Position numbers and translations under genes: made by a program. The notes beneath the pieces are model-generated. The model saw nothing but the letters and a program-made list of their open reading frames with translations, was not told where the DNA came from and did not search any database. From JAPLSN01 sp964482955 (GTDB taxonomy: Bacteria; Spirochaetota; Spirochaetia; Treponematales; UBA12059): DNA of 64,000 nucleotides. Within the stretch, counting starts at the first letter, position 1. The number at the start of each line of letters is the position of its first letter. The DNA lies in NCBI GenBank assembly GCA_964482955.1, contig CAYZZW010000003.1, positions 75,859 through 139,858 on the forward strand. The letters run 5' to 3'. Positions 1 through 8,527 of this stretch are shown one piece after another.

Positions 1-1
1 C

Positions 2-1663
2 GTCGCGTTCGTCATCGTGTTCCTGGCCTTCTTCGGCTTCGTGTCGCGACTTGCCGGAGGGCTGGCGTCCTACGCCTTCATCGTCATTTTGCTCTTCGTC
101 ATGCAGTGGGGCTACGGGTTCGCCTTCGAGTGCCTGCTCGGCGGCAGGACGCCGGGCAAGCTGGCGTTCCGCATCCGCGTGGTCCGGAGCGACGGCGACG
201 TCCTCGACGCGAAGACCCTCGCGCTCCGCAACCTGCTCCGCGCGGCGGACGGGCTTCCGGCCATGCTCGTGCCGGTGCTCGGGGGCTTCGTGTCGGTGGC
301 GGACAGGTATTCGCGCAGGTTGGGCGACATCGTCGCCGGCACCATCGTGGTGCAGGACGAGCGCTCCGCCGTGCGCCGCCCCCTTGTCGGCGACCGTTTC
401 ATGCGCGACTGGCAGGCGGTCGAACCGCCGCGGGGATCGCGGCTGGGCGAACGCGAGCTTTTCATCGTCCGGAGCTTCCTCGACGGCCGCGCGAGCATGC
501 CGCCCGAACGCGCCGCCGCCACCGCCCGCGCGCTCGCGGCCAAGGCCGCCGAACGGATAGGCTTGCCACCGCCGGCGGAAAGCGACGACGCCGTCGCGTT
601 CCTCGGGGGACTCTACCGCGCGCACCTGCCCGTCGCGTCCACGCGCTTCGCGGACCGGCGGCAATCGTCCCTCGGCGCCCTCGAATCGATGCTCGAACGG
701 GTCAGGACGCGCGGGGGCACCTTGCCCGCGTCGGAATCCGGCGCCTTCATCGCCCTGTACCGCTCGGCTTGCGCGGATCTGGCCGCCGCGCGGGGCGCGG
801 GCTATTCGGAAGACGTGACCGGCTACGTCAACGCCCTGGTCGCGGAAGCGCGTTCGGTGATCTACTCCATGCCGCCGCTCCCGCCCGGCGCGTTGCCCGA
901 CATCGTCTTGCGCGAGATGCCGGCCCGGATCGCGGCGCGCTGGCGCTACCTGGTCGCGGCCGCCGCGCTCTTCGCGGTGCCCTTCGCGCTGTCGCTATCC
1001 GTGTCGCTCCGTTCGCCCGACTTCGCCGCGCGCCTCGTGAATCCCGCCACGCTGGCGCAGATGGCGGCGGCGCACGGCAGCGCGACCTTCGACGGCCGCG
1101 AGACGCCGGAGACGGCGTACATGCTGTCGTTCTACATCAGCAACAACGTGAGCATCGACTTCATGACGATGGCGACTGGGGTCTTCCTCGGCGTCGGTCC
1201 CCTGTTCTTCCTCGTCGAAAACGGCATCTCGATCGGCGGCGTGATGGGCTATGTCACCGCGATGGGACACGGGCCTTCCATCCTCCGCTTCGTCACGGCG
1301 CATTCGCCCTTCGAGCTCGCGGGACTCGTGCTGTCCGGCGCGGCGGGCCTGCTCCTCGGCATGGCCATGCTCAGGCCCGGGCGCGAAGGCCGGGCCGCCG
1401 CGCTGCGCCGCGTCATGGACGATTTCATCCCGCTCGCGGCCGCGGCGGCCGTCCTCACCTTCCTGGCGGCGTTCATCGAAGCGGGCGTCGGCCCGTCGCC
1501 CGTCAGCCAGGGCGCGCGCGCGATCATCGCCTCCGTGTGCCTGGGGCTCATGGCGGTTTATTTCGTCGCGCTGCCGATGGTTTTCCGCGTCGCCGGTTCG
1601 CGTTCCCGTCGGGCGCCCCCCGCGAACGCGACGCGTCCGACGGTCCCGGCGAGGCGCGCATGA
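2..1663 (+). CDS. RDD family / SpoIIM (DUF95) fusion membrane protein, 5' partial
   Basis: The frame is open to the left edge of the window, so the N-terminus is missing. The first ~110 residues form the end of an RDD domain: membrane segments, then a stretch with GRTPGKLAFRIRVV and a closing YSRRLGDIVAGTIVV. A soluble linker of about 180 residues follows. The rest, from about residue 310, is a SpoIIM/DUF95-type membrane domain with several hydrophobic helices and the conserved SFYISNNVSI segment. RDD and SpoIIM proteins are usually separate neighbours beside MoxR and DUF58 genes; here they are one chain. The stop overlaps the next ATG (ATGA). The function of such clusters is not settled; an envelope or stress role is inference. 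Confidence 0.85.
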   Translation, partial: VAFVIVFLAFFGFVSRLAGGLASYAFIVILLFVMQWGYGFAFECLLGGRTPGKLAFRIRVVRSDGDVLDAKTLALRNLLRAADGLPAMLVPVLGGFVSVADRYSRRLGDIVAGTIVVQDERSAVRRPLVGDRFMRDWQAVEPPRGSRLGERELFIVRSFLDGRASMPPERAAATARALAAKAAERIGLPPPAESDDAVAFLGGLYRAHLPVASTRFADRRQSSLGALESMLERVRTRGGTLPASESGAFIALYRSACADLAAARGAGYSEDVTGYVNALVAEARSVIYSMPPLPPGALPDIVLREMPARIAARWRYLVAAAALFAVPFALSLSVSLRSPDFAARLVNPATLAQMAAAHGSATFDGRETPETAYMLSFYISNNVSIDFMTMATGVFLGVGPLFFLVENGISIGGVMGYVTAMGHGPSILRFVTAHSPFELAGLVLSGAAGLLLGMAMLRPGREGRAAALRRVMDDFIPLAAAAAVLTFLAAFIEAGVGPSPVSQGARAIIASVCLGLMAVYFVALPMVFRVAGSRSRRAPPANATRPTVPARRA

Positions 1664-2349
1664 AAAAGGAATTTCAAGACGACATGAAGGCGATGCTCGC
1701 TCGGCGTTCCCCGGTCGTCAAAAAGGACGCGCTCGCGAAAGGGCGCGCATTCGCGTTCGCGTTGGCCGCCGCGGCCGTCCTGTCCTCGTGCGGAGCGATC
1801 GCCAAGGCGAACAAGGCGCCCGACGCCGCGCGCGTCCGCGAGGAAGTCGCCTTCATCACGGGCCGGAAGGACGATCCGGCCATCATGACTCTCGACGGCG
1901 ACCGTATCGTCATTCCGCCGCAGGTCCTCGTCGGCGTCGGCATCGCCGCGGCGCTCGCGATCGGAGCCCGGTTTTTCATGACGTACGCGGCGTCGCGGAA
2001 GGCCGTCGCCCGCGTCGAAACGGCCGACGACGCGGATATCGCCGCGGAAACCGCGCCGGAGCCGTCGACGCCGGACGAAGCCCTCGCCGCAGCCGAACGC
2101 GGCGACTACACGACGGCCTGTCTCGTCCTCAACCGCGCCGCCGTGGCGCTCGCGGTGGAAGACGAGTCGACGCGCGCGTCGATCTCGAATCGCGAAGTCT
2201 ACCATTTCCTGCCTGTCACGATCCGGTCCGACTTCAGGACGATCTTCCTCAACGCCGAACGGGCGGAGTTCGGCCGGGTGCCCGCGGACGCCGACACGTG
2301 GCGGCGCTCGCTCGACGCGTGGACCGAGTTCAAGGGAGGTTTCGCGTGA
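1660..2349 (+). CDS. DUF4129-like membrane-anchored protein
   Basis: 229 residues, starting at an ATG that overlaps the preceding stop. A hydrophobic stretch ending VLSSC near residue 47 looks like a lipobox, although the preceding n-region is unusually long. A second membrane segment lies near residues 85-105. The C-terminal ~90 residues follow the DUF4129 pattern: a helical AAERGDYTTACLVLNRAA segment, a conserved NREVYHF motif, then FLNAERAEFGR. DUF4129 proteins commonly sit between RDD/SpoIIM and DUF4350/MoxR/DUF58 genes, as here, which supports the call. No enzymatic residues are apparent. The overlapping starts on both sides suggest translational coupling. Confidence 0.7.
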   Translation: MKKEFQDDMKAMLARRSPVVKKDALAKGRAFAFALAAAAVLSSCGAIAKANKAPDAARVREEVAFITGRKDDPAIMTLDGDRIVIPPQVLVGVGIAAALAIGARFFMTYAASRKAVARVETADDADIAAETAPEPSTPDEALAAAERGDYTTACLVLNRAAVALAVEDESTRASISNREVYHFLPVTIRSDFRTIFLNAERAEFGRVPADADTWRRSLDAWTEFKGGFA

Positions 2350-3587
2350 AGGGGAAACCGGATCGCGTGACGGTCATCGGCGTAGTGGGTGCCGCGCTCA
2401 TCGCCATCGCCGTCGTGGCGGGCATCGCGGGCACGGATCGCGTGTTCGATCCCGGCCCGTATCAGACCTTCGCCATCCTCCTCGAACGTCTCGGCTATCC
2501 CGTCGGCGGAGTGCCCGCGGGCGGACTCGATCCCGCCAAGGACGTCGTGCTCGCGCTCGGCGATTACGTCGGAGCGCGAACGGATACGGATGAACCTGCG
2601 GCCGTCGACGACGGTCGGTCGGATGCGGAGGACGACAGCGAGACCTCCGACGAACCGGAACGGGACTCTTTCGACGAAGCCGAAACCGAAGCGCCGGCGG
2701 AGGACGCGTTCTTTTCCGATCTGTCGGCAGAGCTCGCGGCGGAGCGTTCACTCGTCTCTGATTTCCTCGAACGGGGCGGGCTCGTCATTTCGGCGGGCGC
2801 GTCGGGTTTCGAGCGTCGGGCGATCGAACGTCGACTCGTGCCATATCGGTCCGCGTACGCGGATTTCGAAACGCCGTACGATTCCGTCGTGCGCGGCGGC
2901 GTCGTGAAGGCGGAAGCGGCCTTCGCGCCCGCGTCCGGCGCGACGCTCGTGGCGGCCGCGAACGACCGCGCTTATGCCGTCACGGTGCCGGTCGGGAAAG
3001 GCCTGCTCGTTCATTTCGCGGACGACGCGTGTTTCCTCTCCGATGGCGTATTCAGCGCGGAAGGTCCGGTGCTGATCAACGAGTTCCTTCGAGGTCGCTG
3101 GGGCGGGCGCGTGTTCTTTTACGGTCGCACGGTCGTGGCGAAAACCTCGTCGTCGTTTTTCAGATCCCTCGCGGTGCCTGAGATCGCGCTCGTGGCCTCG
3201 CTCGCCGCGGTCGTCGTCCTCGCGGGCGCGGCGTCGCTCGCGATCGGAACCGAAGGCGCCAGGCGATCGATCCCGACGGAGCGTCGCTCGGTGCTGACGC
3301 AGACGCGCGCGGTGGCCGATTTCTACCGGAAGAACGGATCGTACGCGCACGCGGACCGCTTTCTCGCGCGCCGTTTCTGGCGCTTTCTCGAAAGCACCGC
3401 TCCGGCCGCGGCCGATCTCGACGAAGCGGCCAGGACTGTCGGCGCGGCCATTGGCGCGGATCCGGACGAGCTGTCGCGGCTTGCCATGCACGTCGACGGC
3501 TGCGACGAAAAAACGTTCGAAGAACGGCGCCGCGCGAGGGCGCGGCACGTCGATTCGATCAGGAAACGATACGGACGGACCGCGTGA
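2346..3587 (+). CDS. DUF4350-like membrane protein
   Basis: 413 residues from a GTG that overlaps the previous stop (GTGA). An N-terminal membrane helix (about residues 8-27) is followed by a DUF4350-like extracytoplasmic domain containing GPYQTFAILLERLGYPV. Next comes a strongly acidic low-complexity insert (about residues 80-118, rich in Asp, Glu and Ser). A second membrane helix near residues 275-300 precedes a cytoplasmic tail with TRAVADFYRKNGSY. The fold resembles the glutamine-amidotransferase-like domain of DUF4350 proteins, and no catalytic triad is evident. The acidic insert is unusual for the family. The operon position, just before MoxR and DUF58, agrees with the assignment. Confidence 0.65.
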   Translation: MKGKPDRVTVIGVVGAALIAIAVVAGIAGTDRVFDPGPYQTFAILLERLGYPVGGVPAGGLDPAKDVVLALGDYVGARTDTDEPAAVDDGRSDAEDDSETSDEPERDSFDEAETEAPAEDAFFSDLSAELAAERSLVSDFLERGGLVISAGASGFERRAIERRLVPYRSAYADFETPYDSVVRGGVVKAEAAFAPASGATLVAAANDRAYAVTVPVGKGLLVHFADDACFLSDGVFSAEGPVLINEFLRGRWGGRVFFYGRTVVAKTSSSFFRSLAVPEIALVASLAAVVVLAGAASLAIGTEGARRSIPTERRSVLTQTRAVADFYRKNGSYAHADRFLARRFWRFLESTAPAAADLDEAARTVGAAIGADPDELSRLAMHVDGCDEKTFEERRRARARHVDSIRKRYGRTA

Positions 3588-3626
3588 CCTTCGTCGCGCG
3601 GGAATCCTTTTGACGGGGAGCGAAGC

Positions 3627-4592
3627 ATGGAAGACGCCCTGACGGGTGAAGTGGCGAAGACGGCGGAAGCCGTCCGCCAGGCGGTGGGCAAGGCGGTGAA
3701 AGGTCTCGACGCGCAGGTCAACGCGACGCTCGTCGCGTTCATGGCCGGGGGACACGTTCTTATCGAGGGGCCGCCGGGCACCGGCAAGACCCTGCTCGCG
3801 CGCGCGCTGGCGAAGAGCCTCGGGCTTTCGCACGCGCGCGTGCAATTCACGCCGGATCTCACGCCGACGGACATCATCGGCGCCACCGTGTACGAGCGCT
3901 CGTCGGAGCGCTTCCGCTTCGAGAAGGGACCCGTCTTCACCGACATCCTCCTCGCCGACGAGATCAACCGCGCCCCGCCCAAGACGCAAGCCGCGCTCCT
4001 CGAGGCGATGCAGGAGCGCTCCGTCTCGGTGAACCGCGAAAGCATGGAGCTGGGCCGCCGCTTTTTCGTCATGGCCACGGAAAATCCCGTGGAGATGGAA
4101 GGCACGTATCCCCTGCCCGAAGCCCAGCTGGACCGTTTCATGATGAAGCTGGCCATCGACAGCCCGGCGCTCGACGCGGAGCTCGAGATACTCCGCTCCG
4201 TGCGCGACGGCGCGCGCTCCGACATCCTCGACCTGTCCGCCGTGACGACGGTGACGGACGCGGCCGCGGTGGACCGTCTCCGCGAAACCGTGCGAGTCGT
4301 CACCGTCGAGGACGCCATGCTGGGCTACATCGCCTCGATCGTCCGCGGCACACGGGAGGCGTACGGCGTCGAGCTCGGCTGTTCGCCGCGCGCGGGCGTG
4401 GCCCTGCTCGCCGCCGCGCGCGCCGCCGCCGCCATGGAAGGCCGCGGTTTCGTGGTGCCGGACGACGTGAAGTCGCTCGCCCCCGCGGTCCTGCCGCACC
4501 GCGTCATCGTCACCGCCGAGGCGGAACTCGAGGGCCTCAGGCCGGCCGAGATCGTGCGCCGCGTCCTCGAGAGCGTCGAAGTGCCGCGATGA
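3627..4592 (+). CDS. MoxR family AAA+ ATPase
   Basis: 321 residues, the normal MoxR length. Walker A is GPPGTGKTLLARAL (about residues 48-61) and Walker B is ILLADEINRAPPKTQAA. The C-terminal lid region is also of MoxR type. A typical SD (GGGGAG) lies 8 bases before the ATG. MoxR ATPases act as chaperones that activate partner proteins, often through a VWA or DUF58 protein encoded next door; the next gene here is DUF58 and overlaps by ATGA. The substrate in this organism cannot be read from the sequence. Confidence 0.95.
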   Translation: MEDALTGEVAKTAEAVRQAVGKAVKGLDAQVNATLVAFMAGGHVLIEGPPGTGKTLLARALAKSLGLSHARVQFTPDLTPTDIIGATVYERSSERFRFEKGPVFTDILLADEINRAPPKTQAALLEAMQERSVSVNRESMELGRRFFVMATENPVEMEGTYPLPEAQLDRFMMKLAIDSPALDAELEILRSVRDGARSDILDLSAVTTVTDAAAVDRLRETVRVVTVEDAMLGYIASIVRGTREAYGVELGCSPRAGVALLAAARAAAAMEGRGFVVPDDVKSLAPAVLPHRVIVTAEAELEGLRPAEIVRRVLESVEVPR

Positions 4593-5938
4593 TCCCGAAG
4601 CCGCGCGCGCGCCTCATCGTCCTGTCCGCGCTCCCGCTCGCCGTCGGCGCGCTCGGCACCGCCGTGCCGTACCTGCTCGGACTGCAGCCATTCCGCCATG
4701 TCGGCACGGCCGCGTATCTCGCGCTCGGCTGCGTCGCGCTCGCGGCCGTCGTGGACGCTGTGGTGTCCTCGCGGGGAAGTCCTCCGCGCGTCCTCCTCGG
4801 ACGGAGCGACGGGCTCGCGCTCGGTAAACGCGCCACCGTCGAGTTCCTGCTCGAGCCCGGAGCGGCGAGGGGGCGGCGAATCACGCTGTCGCCCGACGAA
4901 GGGCCGTGGCTCGCGTGGCTCGCGCCCTCCCTGACCGTGACCGCAGGATCGCGCGACGCGGACGAACCGACCGTGGTCTCGTTCGCCGGAACCGCGTCGC
5001 GCCGCGGTCCGTTTTCGGTCGGCACGGTCCGCGTGTCCTGGCCGTCCCGGTTGGGCCTCTTCGCCATGGTCGAAGACGCTTCCGTCGACGGAAGGCTCGT
5101 CGTGTTGCCCGCGCTCGAGGGGCTCGAGCGGGCCCGTTCCCGTTCGCGGCGCGGCGTCAACCGCGAAAACGGCATGCGTAAGACGCGGAGCTTCGGCGAG
5201 GACGGCGAAACCGAGGGCCTCCGCGAGTACGAGCCCGGCGAGGACGCGCGTCGCATAGACTGGAAGTCGTCCGCGCGAACGGAGGAGACGCTCGTCCGCG
5301 TGCGCCACTCGAGTTCGCGCTCGCGCGTCGTGTTCGCGATCGACTCGGGCCGGCTCATGGCCGCCGAGCGGGAAGGGCGCTCGGCCCTCGACCACGCGCT
5401 CGCGGCGTTCCTCGCGGCGGGCGACACCGCGCTCCGCGCCGGCGATTCCGTGTCGGCGTGCGCGTTCGCCGGCGGCATCGTGTCCGAGCTCGGAGAAGTG
5501 GCGTCGAACTCGTCGCTCGCCAGGCTCGCGCGCTTCTCGTCCGAACTCGAAGTGTCGAACGTGGAATCGGACTTCGTCCAGCTGTCGGGCTGGCTCAGGC
5601 GTCGGCTCGGGAAGCGCTCGCTCGTCGTGGTCGTGACCGAGGCGTCGGACACGATGCCGATCGAGGCGATGGAGCGGGCGGCCCGAGCCGTCTCGTCGCG
5701 CCACGCCCTCGTCATCGCCTTCCTCCGCGACCGCACGCTCGAGGAAGCCGCAGCCGACCGCTCCGACGGCGAGGTGGCCGGCTTCCGCGCCGCCGCCGCC
5801 GCCGAACTGCTCGAGCTCCGCGACGAAGCCGTCTCGCGCCTCCGCCGCCACGCCACCGTGATCGTCGCCCGCGCCTCCGACCTCCCCGACGCCGTCGTCA
5901 ACGCGTATCTCGAGGCGAAGGCGCACAACCGCGCGTGA
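4589..5938 (+). CDS. DUF58 domain protein
   Basis: 449 residues. Two membrane helices lie in the first ~55 residues, followed by an immunoglobulin-like region. The DUF58 signature follows: LREYEPGEDARRIDWKSSAR, then a VWA-like fold opening with VVFAIDSGR. DUF58 proteins are the usual partner of MoxR ATPases. The ATG overlaps the moxR stop, and this is the last gene of the + strand operon. The downstream sequence is A+T-richer and meets the remnant encoded on the other strand. Confidence 0.9.
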   Translation: MIPKPRARLIVLSALPLAVGALGTAVPYLLGLQPFRHVGTAAYLALGCVALAAVVDAVVSSRGSPPRVLLGRSDGLALGKRATVEFLLEPGAARGRRITLSPDEGPWLAWLAPSLTVTAGSRDADEPTVVSFAGTASRRGPFSVGTVRVSWPSRLGLFAMVEDASVDGRLVVLPALEGLERARSRSRRGVNRENGMRKTRSFGEDGETEGLREYEPGEDARRIDWKSSARTEETLVRVRHSSSRSRVVFAIDSGRLMAAEREGRSALDHALAAFLAAGDTALRAGDSVSACAFAGGIVSELGEVASNSSLARLARFSSELEVSNVESDFVQLSGWLRRRLGKRSLVVVVTEASDTMPIEAMERAARAVSSRHALVIAFLRDRTLEEAAADRSDGEVAGFRAAAAAELLELRDEAVSRLRRHATVIVARASDLPDAVVNAYLEAKAHNRA

Positions 5939-6009
5939 CGCGCGCCATAAAACAAGATCAAATAGTACAACTTATCGCATGATTCTCTTTATCATGGCTG
6001 GGATCGATT

Positions 6010-6204
6010 TCAGGTCTGGGGAGTGGTATCGGAAGTCTTTCGTGTTTTCTTTTCGGACCCAAATTGCGCGTATCCCGGCGCGCTGGCGCCCGCGATGTCG
6101 GCTTCGAAGCTGTCCCCGAGCGACAGCCGTTCGGCGAGCGTGCCGGACCAGACGCCGGCGCGATACGCCAGCGTGCCGTCGAAGTCCCAGAGCAGGGTTT
6201 GCAT
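6010..6204 (-). pseudogene. truncated HAD-family phosphatase remnant
   Basis: A 64-residue frame starts 6 bases after the NUDIX stop, with an SD-like GAAAGG in the last codons of that gene. Its first residues, MQTLLWDFDGTLAYR, are a clear HAD motif I (DxDGT) with a matching start of the cap region (VWSGTLAERLSLGD). Similarity stops after about 45 residues, and the tail is Lys/Thr-rich. HAD phosphatases need about 200 residues and motifs II-IV, none of which follow. This is most simply a 3'-deleted gene that was once in an operon with the NUDIX hydrolase. A short functional peptide cannot be excluded. Confidence 0.6.
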
Positions 6205-6210
6205 CGTGAA

Positions 6211-6720
6211 CTACCTTTCGCAGTACTCGAATAGATCGTCAACATACGGCGATACGTCAGGTACGAACCGCCCGTTTTTCAGCAATTCCGATATTTCCTT
6301 CTTGTCGGCGATTCTGTACTCGGTGACTTCCTCTTCTTGAAAATCGATTTCCGCGACATCCCTTTCGTATCTCGCGATAAAGACGTCGACGAAATGATTG
6401 CTGAAGCGGTTCAAGCCCTTCAAGGTCCGGAAGAGGGCGATATCGCCGGAGTCGATGTTCAATCCCGTCTCTTCCCGAATCTCTCGAATGGCGGACTGAA
6501 CGCTTTCCTCTCCCGATACGACGCTGCCGGTCGTTTCCCACAGACCGGGATAGATATCCTTGTCCGGGGATCTTTTTGTTATCAAGAATCTCCCGTTTTT
6601 GAGCCGAATCCAGGCATGGACGATCAGGTGGAATTCGTCGGGCGCCGAAGGTTCGCCGCGACGCATCGTCTTGCCGGTCTTCCGTCTCGTCGAATCGTAT
6701 ACGTCCCAAAGCTCTGCCAT
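6211..6720 (-). CDS. NUDIX hydrolase
   Basis: 169 residues with a complete Nudix box (G-x5-E-x7-REUxEExGU): G at the start of GSVVSGEE, then REIREETGL. The N-terminal part (VHAWIRLKNGRFLITKR) and WETTGS also match isopentenyl-diphosphate-isomerase-like or general NUDIX proteins. These enzymes split nucleoside diphosphates linked to another moiety; the substrate is unknown. SD GGGAG lies 6-7 bases before the ATG. Base composition is well below the neighbours: positions 6301-6360 hold 29 G/C of 60, against 47 of 60 at 9481-9540 in purL. This suggests later acquisition. Confidence 0.88.
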   Translation of the reverse strand: MAELWDVYDSTRRKTGKTMRRGEPSAPDEFHLIVHAWIRLKNGRFLITKRSPDKDIYPGLWETTGSVVSGEESVQSAIREIREETGLNIDSGDIALFRTLKGLNRFSNHFVDVFIARYERDVAEIDFQEEEVTEYRIADKKEISELLKNGRFVPDVSPYVDDLFEYCER

Positions 6721-7009
6721 CGGCTCTCCCTAATGTTCTCGTTTCGCGTTTCGTCCTTGATATGGTCAAAAGAAAAACAGGAGGACCTTCCGCGCCGCAG
6801 AACGTCAGCCTAAGCTCCGCGAGTATCCTCTCTGTATACCCCTATTCAACCCCCTTCTTCTTGTTCCCTCTCTTCCGCCCTCTTCCCCTCTTCTCCGTGC
6901 CCGACGCTCGAGTACTCGCTAAGCTTCGCTCCGTGGCCTAACTCTCCGTGGCTCCGTGGTCCCTCCGATGCGAGCCGCCCAAGAGCCGAAGCCGTGACGC
7001 CCCCCGCCT
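6721..7009. other. pyrimidine-rich spacer with CTCCGTGG repeats
   Basis: No convincing coding frame. From about 6835 the + strand is very pyrimidine-rich (runs of C and T to about 6895). The octamer CTCCGTGG then occurs three times, at 6929-6936, 6944-6951 and 6952-6959, the last two directly adjacent. The end of the region leads into the purB promoter. It may carry the leader of the NUDIX gene on the other strand. No clear hairpin-plus-T-run terminator was seen. Confidence 0.5.
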
Positions 7010-7038
7010 TTGCACGGCGGGCCACTTCCGGCTAATAT
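7010..7038 (+). promoter_or_regulatory. promoter of purB, predicted leaderless
   Basis: -35 TTGCAC at 7010-7015, a 17-base spacer and -10 TAATAT at 7033-7038. Only six bases separate the -10 from the purB ATG at 7045, so the expected transcription start is the A of the start codon. No SD is present. This is the likely main promoter of the purine cluster. Confidence 0.65.
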
Positions 7039-7044
7039 GCCCTC

Positions 7045-8433
7045 ATGAGCGACTACAACACCTACCTTTCGCCGTATTCGTGGCGCTACGCCAGCGGAGA
7101 GATGCGTTCCCTCTGGAGCGAGCGTGACAAGCGCCTGCTCTGGCGCAGGATCTGGTGCGCCCTGGCGCGCGTGCAGTCCGGCTTCGGGCTCGTGAAGCCG
7201 GAGCAGGTCGCCGAGCTGGAAGCCAAGGCCGGCGAAATAGACATCGCGCGGTCAATCGCCATCGAGGAAGAGCTCAAGCACGACCTGATGGCCGAGGTGC
7301 GCGCCTTCGCGGAAAAGTGCCCGACGGCGGGCGGCGTCATCCACCTGGGCGCCACGTCGATGGACATCGAGGACAACGCGGACGCCCTCCGCATGCGCGC
7401 GGCGCTCGATATCGTCATCAAGAAACTCGCGGACCTTCTCGGCGCCTTCGCGGCGAAGATCGACGAGCACGCGGACACGCCGGTCATGGCCTTCACGCAC
7501 CTCCAGCCCGCGGAGCCGACGACCCTCGGCTACCGCTTCGCCATGTGGGCGCAGGACCTGCTCGCGGATTACCGCGCGCTCGTCCGCGTCAGGGCGGACT
7601 TGAAGGGGAAGGGTTTCAAGGGCGCCGTCGGCACGGCGGCATCCTACGCGGAGCTCCTCGGGATGGACAAGGTCGACGCCTTCGAGCGGGCGATGTCGAA
7701 GGCCCTCGACCTGCCGTTCTTCCCCATCGCCACGCAGACCTACCCGCGTCGCCAGGACTACGACGTCGTGAGCGCGCTCGCGGGTCTCGGCGCGAGCCTC
7801 CACAAGTTCGCGTTCGATCTCCGCGTGCTCCAGTCGCCGCCGGTCGGCGAGCTGTCCGAGCCCTTCGGCGCCAAGCAGGTCGGGTCGTCGGCCATGCCCT
7901 TCAAGCGCAACCCGATCAACGCGGAGAAGATCGACTCGCTGTCGCGCGCGCTGTCGGTGCTGCCGCAGGTGGCGTGGCAGAACGCCGCGCAGTCGCTCCT
8001 CGAGCGCACGTTGGACGATTCCGCCAACCGCCGGAGCATGCTGCCGGAAGCCTTCCTCGCGTGCGACGAGCTCCTCATCGTCGCGAAGAAGCTCGTGACC
8101 GGCGTGCAGGTCAGCCTCGAGTCGATCCAGCGGACGATGGACGCGTACGGACCGTTCGCGTCCACCGAGCGCGTGATGATGGCCGCCGCCAAGAAGGGCG
8201 CCGACCGCCAGGAGTGCCACGAACGCCTGCGCGAACTCGCGCTCGCGGCGTGGGCGGAGGTGCGCCTCGGAAAGCCGAACCCGCTCGCGGCCAACGTCGC
8301 GAAGGACACGTTCTTCGGTCGCTACCTCGATTCGTCGACCATCGCCTCTCTTATGAAGGAAGGCCACTACGCCGGCACCGCGCCCGCGCGCGCGCGCGAC
8401 CTGGCCAGGGAGATACGGTCGGCCGTCGGCTGA
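7045..8433 (+). CDS. purB: adenylosuccinate lyase
   Basis: 462 residues. Catalyses fumarate release from SAICAR and from adenylosuccinate, so it acts in IMP and AMP synthesis. The fumarase/aspartase signature loop is present as SSAMPFKRNPINAEK, with the HDLMAEV and HLGATS motifs and ERTLDDSANRR. These motifs and the N-terminus (LSPYSWRYASGEM) resemble the animal-type ADSL more than the short B. subtilis enzyme, judging from memory of those families. The start is fixed by the promoter, whose -10 ends six bases upstream; there is no SD. It heads the purine cluster, with a 94-base gap to purL that holds a second promoter. Confidence 0.95.
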   Translation: MSDYNTYLSPYSWRYASGEMRSLWSERDKRLLWRRIWCALARVQSGFGLVKPEQVAELEAKAGEIDIARSIAIEEELKHDLMAEVRAFAEKCPTAGGVIHLGATSMDIEDNADALRMRAALDIVIKKLADLLGAFAAKIDEHADTPVMAFTHLQPAEPTTLGYRFAMWAQDLLADYRALVRVRADLKGKGFKGAVGTAASYAELLGMDKVDAFERAMSKALDLPFFPIATQTYPRRQDYDVVSALAGLGASLHKFAFDLRVLQSPPVGELSEPFGAKQVGSSAMPFKRNPINAEKIDSLSRALSVLPQVAWQNAAQSLLERTLDDSANRRSMLPEAFLACDELLIVAKKLVTGVQVSLESIQRTMDAYGPFASTERVMMAAAKKGADRQECHERLRELALAAWAEVRLGKPNPLAANVAKDTFFGRYLDSSTIASLMKEGHYAGTAPARARDLAREIRSAVG

Positions 8434-8472
8434 CAGCGTCGTTTTGTATACGGAATACGCGCGGAGCGGAGC

Positions 8473-8499
8473 GCGTTAAGCGATGCGAACGCTTGACGC
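8473..8499. repeat. inverted repeat between purB and purL
   Basis: GCGTTAAGCG (8473-8482) faces CGCTTGACGC (8490-8499) across a 7-base loop, with one G-T/mismatch position. No T-run follows, so it is a poor terminator. The right arm contains the -35 of the purL promoter, which would suit an operator. Either role is inference. Confidence 0.45.
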
Positions 8500-8522
8500 G
8501 CGCGCGTTTCCGGTGGTAATAG
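8493..8522 (+). promoter_or_regulatory. candidate promoter of purL, predicted leaderless
   Basis: -35 TTGACG at 8493-8498 and a -10-like TAATAG at 8517-8522 (18-base spacer). The purL ATG at 8528 begins five bases later, so transcription would start at or within two bases of the start codon. There is no SD before this ATG. Confidence 0.5.
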
Positions 8523-8527
8523 TTCGC

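Noticed and set aside
2700..3600. Acidic region of the DUF4350 protein as a separate gene
   Set aside because: It is in frame with both flanking halves and has no start signals.
8483..8527. Earlier ATG for purL at 8483
   Set aside because: It lies in the loop of an inverted repeat and upstream of the promoter -35, and the added residues do not fit PurL.
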